Shown here: positions 61,280 through 64,000 of the stretch, in pieces | How the letters are laid out: every line of letters starts with the position of its first letter | How positions within the stretch are numbered: position 1 is the first letter of the stretch | Source: Candidatus Gastranaerophilales bacterium | GTDB taxonomy: Bacteria; Cyanobacteriota; Vampirovibrionia; Gastranaerophilales; Gastranaerophilaceae | DNA: 64,000 bases | Reading direction: 5' to 3' | NCBI GenBank assembly: GCA_944326545.1 | Contig: CALVEH010000010.1 | Location: 1-64,000, forward strand | Made by a program: the position numbers and the translations under genes | The notes under the pieces: model-generated | The model's database searches: none | The model's input: the letters and a program-made list of their open reading frames with translations, nothing else | What the model was told of the DNA's origin: nothing

Positions 61280-62026
61280 ATGAAGTACTGGCGTTCTTTT
61301 GTTGTACTTTTTTTATTTTGCTTTTTTGGGGTAGGATCTTTGATATTGGGGCTTATTTATATCCCGTTGACAGGACTTTTTATAAAGCCTGAAAAAAGAC
61401 GACCATTTTATTGTAATGTCGTTCATAATTTGTGGGCTTTTTTTACAAACTTGATGCAGCTTGCCGGTTCTATAAAACTCAACATAGATAAGGATACAGA
61501 AACTTCTTTAAAAAATACAAAAGGCTCTGTTATTGTGGCTAACCACCCGAGCTTTATAGATATAGTTTTGTTGATAGGTTTGATACCAAATTCTTTGTGT
61601 GTTGTAAAAAAAGAAGTAAAAAAGAACCCTATTATGAGCAATATTGCTACATCTGCTTATCTTATCAATGATGAAGATAATGAGTTGCTTAAGCAAGAAG
61701 CTACAAAGGCTCTTAATCACGGATTTAATGTGATAATCTTCCCTACAGGAACAAGGACTGTAGAAGGTGAGGATATGAAACTTCATAAAGGTGCTGTTTC
61801 TATAGCAATGTATGCTAATGCGCCTATTGTCCCAGTACATATTAGCTGTGATTATAAATTTCTTGCAAAGCACCAAAAAATATTAGATGCAGGAACAAAG
61901 CCCGTAAATTATTACTTAACATTGAATAAAACAATCAATATTGATGAATATAGAGAGCCTAATCTTGATGATACAAAACTGAGAAGGCGTTTAAATGCTA
62001 TTGTTAAAGATAGAATAAGCCATTAA
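61280..62026 (+). CDS. Lysophospholipid-acyltransferase-like protein (PlsC family)
   Basis: This 248-residue membrane-associated acyltransferase has two N-terminal hydrophobic helices (FVVLFLFCFFGVGSLILGLIYIP, quoted by its ends FVVLFLF and GLIYIP). Motif I is NHPSFID (residues 88-94, with His89 and Asp94), and motif III is FPTGTRT (here in place of the usual FPEGTRS). It starts one base after the chain-length-factor gene, with the stop and start almost touching. In aryl polyene clusters an acyltransferase of this type attaches the polyene to a lipid or glycerol acceptor. The acceptor cannot be told here. Confidence 0.85.
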   Translation: MKYWRSFVVLFLFCFFGVGSLILGLIYIPLTGLFIKPEKRRPFYCNVVHNLWAFFTNLMQLAGSIKLNIDKDTETSLKNTKGSVIVANHPSFIDIVLLIGLIPNSLCVVKKEVKKNPIMSNIATSAYLINDEDNELLKQEATKALNHGFNVIIFPTGTRTVEGEDMKLHKGAVSIAMYANAPIVPVHISCDYKFLAKHQKILDAGTKPVNYYLTLNKTINIDEYREPNLDDTKLRRRLNAIVKDRISH

Positions 62027-62034
62027 AACATTAA

Positions 62035-62063
62035 TTGACTTTGGTTGCTGCTTACGCCATAAT
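62035..62063 (+). promoter_or_regulatory. Internal promoter before the first ACP gene
   Basis: TTGACT (62035-62040), 17 bases, CATAAT (62058-62063), with the ACP start codon 6 bases further. No Shine-Dalgarno sequence lies between. It may add a separate, leaderless transcript for the carrier proteins. Confidence 0.45.
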
Positions 62064-62069
62064 ACTCTT

Positions 62070-62339
62070 ATGGATAAAGATAACATTAGTCTGGAAGACG
62101 AATTAAAAGCATTTATAGTTGAAGCATTAGAGTTAGAAGATATTGACCCTTCTGATATCGAAACTGATGCTCCGTTATTTATTGACGGTTTGGGGCTGGA
62201 TTCTATCGATGCTCTTGAACTTGGTATGGCTTTAAAGAAAAAATATAAACTTTCTTTGGGCAGCAACAAAGAAGAAAACAAAAAACATTTTTATTCTGTT
62301 AAAACTTTGGCAGATTTTATCAGAAATTCTCAAGTATAA
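62070..62339 (+). CDS. Acyl carrier protein (ApeE/F-like), first
   Basis: This 89-residue acyl carrier protein keeps the phosphopantetheine site Ser45 in LGLDSIDALE (DSI motif). It has a helical ACP fold and an acidic face. The C-terminus carries a short, basic KKHFYSVKTLADFIRN tail that is usual for polyketide ACPs. It starts 43 bases after the acyltransferase and has its own possible promoter. Confidence 0.95.
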   Translation: MDKDNISLEDELKAFIVEALELEDIDPSDIETDAPLFIDGLGLDSIDALELGMALKKKYKLSLGSNKEENKKHFYSVKTLADFIRNSQV

Positions 62340-62352
62340 GGTAGTGTGGTAA

Positions 62353-62604
62353 ATGGTTCAATACACAAGAGATGAAATCTTTAATGTATTAAAAGATATA
62401 TTGGTTAACGATTTTGAAATCGAGCAAGACCAAATAGTTCCTGATGCCAATTTATTTGAGGATTTAGATTTTGACAGCATAGATGCTGTCGATTTGGCTG
62501 TAAGGCTTCAAGAATATACAAATCGTAAGATTTCTCCTGACAATTTTAAAGAAATCAGAACAGTTAATGATGTTGTTATAGCTGTGGAGCAGCTTCTTGC
62601 GTAG
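62353..62604 (+). CDS. Acyl carrier protein (ApeE/F-like), second
   Basis: This 83-residue acyl carrier protein has Ser42 in LDFDSIDAVD as the site for phosphopantetheine. It follows the first ACP by 13 bases. The two ACPs differ clearly in sequence, so they may carry different intermediates, for instance starter and extender. Its 3' end overlaps the membrane-protein gene by 8 bases. Confidence 0.95.
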   Translation: MVQYTRDEIFNVLKDILVNDFEIEQDQIVPDANLFEDLDFDSIDAVDLAVRLQEYTNRKISPDNFKEIRTVNDVVIAVEQLLA

Positions 62605-63034
62605 CATGCGTTTTTTAAAAGAATGTTTTAAAAAATACGGGTTTGTTTTTTCTACGCTGTTTACGTTTGTTGTTATTGCGTTGTTCCATTTTACAAGGCT
62701 AAGCGGGCTTAAGCTGTATCCTGTCGTAATGAACTTTTGTATTTTTATGATGTTTTTTACTTCTGTATTTTCTGAAGAAACGATTATACAAAAATTTGCC
62801 AGGCTATCTGAAGGCAAAGAACTTGACCCTAAAACCAAAAACTACACAAAAAATCTCACTTATATATGGTGTGTTTATTTATTGTTCCAGTTTTTGGTTT
62901 CATTTGCAACTTTGTTTATGTCTGATAAAGTTTGGATGATTTTTAACGGTTGTGTTTCTTATATTTTACTGGGAAGCTTTTTTGCTGTAGAATATGTTTT
63001 TAGAATCTTTTTTAAAAAAAGACACGGACTATGA
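62597..63034 (+). CDS. Four-helix membrane protein (COG4648-like)
   Basis: This 145-residue protein has four hydrophobic helices: FVFSTLFTFVVIALFHF, VVMNFCIFMMFFTSVF, IWCVYLLFQFLVSFATLF and MIFNGCVSYILLGSFFAVEY. It resembles COG4648 membrane proteins of aryl polyene clusters, whose task is unknown but which may assist in lipid attachment or transport. The start is TTG at 62597 with GGAG 7 bases upstream; an ATG at 62606 has no site at a good distance. It overlaps the ligase gene as ATGA. Confidence 0.75.
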   Translation: MRSMRFLKECFKKYGFVFSTLFTFVVIALFHFTRLSGLKLYPVVMNFCIFMMFFTSVFSEETIIQKFARLSEGKELDPKTKNYTKNLTYIWCVYLLFQFLVSFATLFMSDKVWMIFNGCVSYILLGSFFAVEYVFRIFFKKRHGL

Positions 63035-64000
63035 ACGTATTTGAGATTTTTCATACAAAAGAATTTGATACAAAGACTATTTTAAAAAGAAACGGCAAAA
63101 ATTTGTCTTTACAGGAGTTTAAAGAGTTTATTTCTGTAGCTGTTAATTTTTTGAATTCTCAAAGTTGCAAAAACGCTGTTGTCTTAAGCTCAGATGCGTT
63201 TGATTTTGTTGTATGGTTTTTTGCCTGTATTGCAGCAAAAAAAGAAATATTTTTGTTAACAGATTCATCAAAGTTAAAGTACTTGGAGTTTGAGTATGTT
63301 CTTCTTGACAAAATTCTTGATAAAAAATGTGACAAAAATATTGAATATGACCCAATAGACTGTCATAAGGTGAGTATTAACTTTTTTACATCAGGTTCTA
63401 CCTCAAAACCTAAAATGATAACTAAGACTTTGACTAATACTATTATTGAAGCAGAGGATGTTTTTGCAGAGTTTTTATCTGATTATAAAAATCCGTTTAG
63501 GGTTTTAACTTCTACAAAATCTCAACATATGTTTCCGTTTATTTATTATTTTATTTTGCCGTTGGTTTATTGCGAAAAACTTTTAATGGATACAACAGAT
63601 GTTTGTTATCCTGATGATGCAGATTTTAAAGACAGTATGTTTGTTTCTACCCCATCGTTTTTAGAAAAATTTGAAAAGTATAATGTAAAAAACGAATACT
63701 CTCCTTATGTGATTTTTACGGCTGGGGCAAAGATTAAGGATAGTGTTCGTAAATATTTAGAACAAGACAGCACTGTAATTGATATTTATGGCAGTACAGA
63801 AACAGGTACTGTAGCATTTAAAAGACATTCCTCAGAAAATACTTTGACTTGTATGAAAAGCGTTGAGATAGAACCTGATGAAAATTCTCAGATTGTAGTA
63901 AAATCTCCATACTTTATAGAAACAAGCTGTACTTTAGGTGATATAGTAAATATTGTTGACAAAAAGAGTTTTATTTTGATGAATAGAGCAGATAGAATAC
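63031..64000 (+). CDS. AMP-forming acyl/aryl ligase (ApeH-like), cut by window end
   Basis: The first 323 residues of an ANL-superfamily adenylating enzyme are visible. It has the phosphate-binding loop FFTSGSTSKPK (118-128), YGSTETGTVAF (about residues 253-263) and a late GDI near 311. Such an enzyme activates an aryl or fatty acid and loads it on an ACP. In aryl polyene systems it activates 4-hydroxycinnamic or 4-hydroxybenzoic type starters. The gene starts at ATG 63031, overlapping the previous stop (ATGA), and runs off the window end. Confidence 0.85.
   Translation, partial: MNVFEIFHTKEFDTKTILKRNGKNLSLQEFKEFISVAVNFLNSQSCKNAVVLSSDAFDFVVWFFACIAAKKEIFLLTDSSKLKYLEFEYVLLDKILDKKCDKNIEYDPIDCHKVSINFFTSGSTSKPKMITKTLTNTIIEAEDVFAEFLSDYKNPFRVLTSTKSQHMFPFIYYFILPLVYCEKLLMDTTDVCYPDDADFKDSMFVSTPSFLEKFEKYNVKNEYSPYVIFTAGAKIKDSVRKYLEQDSTVIDIYGSTETGTVAFKRHSSENTLTCMKSVEIEPDENSQIVVKSPYFIETSCTLGDIVNIVDKKSFILMNRADRI

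Overview
The window looks like part of a chromosome from a low-GC, non-photosynthetic relative of the cyanobacteria, most likely a gut Gastranaerophilales/Vampirovibrionia ('Melainabacteria') member. This is an inference from gene content: a cyanobacterial-style HNH protein (41275-41790), a dnaG-rpoD pair with a cyanobacterial-type principal sigma factor, an S1 protein of four S1 repeats, a TonB/TPR protein, and several lineage-restricted proteins with a short F-x-G motif near the N-terminus. No rRNA or complete tRNA gene was recognised, so the placement is not proven.

1-4958 is a piece of a Mu-like prophage: the end of a tail tube gene, portal (gp29-like), F-like head morphogenesis protein and G-like virion morphogenesis protein. 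A C5-cytosine and an N6-adenine DNA methyltransferase are slotted between the head genes. 4903-17986 is a defence island. Its minus-strand operon encodes a SNF2-type helicase, Type III Mod, a YaaC-like protein, a Bro-N/DinD-like protein, Type III Res and an HNH nuclease, and a divergent PD-(D/E)xK-like protein follows. 17987-19229 is a repeat-rich boundary: two 84-bp direct repeats, each carrying a 14-bp motif twice at 22-bp spacing, inverted repeats, a strong hairpin and a 16-nt tRNA 3'-end-like remnant. It may be the end of an integrated element.

18373-29525 holds mostly lineage-specific genes: GNAT-like proteins, TonB/TPR protein, two protein-kinase-like proteins, alpha/beta hydrolase, uracil-DNA-glycosylase-like protein, cysteine-cluster protein, an unknown membrane protein with an attenuator-like leader, a glycosyltransferase and a phosphoribosyltransferase-like protein. 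29617-32886 is a zinc/cadmium module (ArsR/SmtB repressor, three operator-like palindromes, P1B ATPase, ZIP transporter). 32904-43364 is housekeeping and envelope: deacylase, peroxiredoxin plus thioredoxin, OppF-type ATPase, lytic transglycosylase, histidine kinase, sugar ABC permease, HNH protein and a CpaE-like ATPase. 43840-53997 is core: dnaG-rpoD, argS, S1, a TolC-like channel and a SulP transporter. 54078-57061 carries an EF-hand protein, a duplicated HNH-type protein and a small secreted protein.

57058-64000, cut by the window end, is an aryl-polyene-type polyketide cluster: minus-strand KS-dehydratase fusion, ketoreductase and KS, and plus-strand chain-length-factor-like KS, acyltransferase, two acyl carrier proteins, a four-helix membrane protein and an AMP-forming ligase. 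The two arms start only 18 bp apart and appear to share a back-to-back promoter. Its domain content and order match proteobacterial aryl polyene clusters.

Four small genes that are easily missed (38953-39105, 43470-43577, 49331-49495 and the partial gene at 1-282) and several terminators, promoters and structured leaders are also listed.
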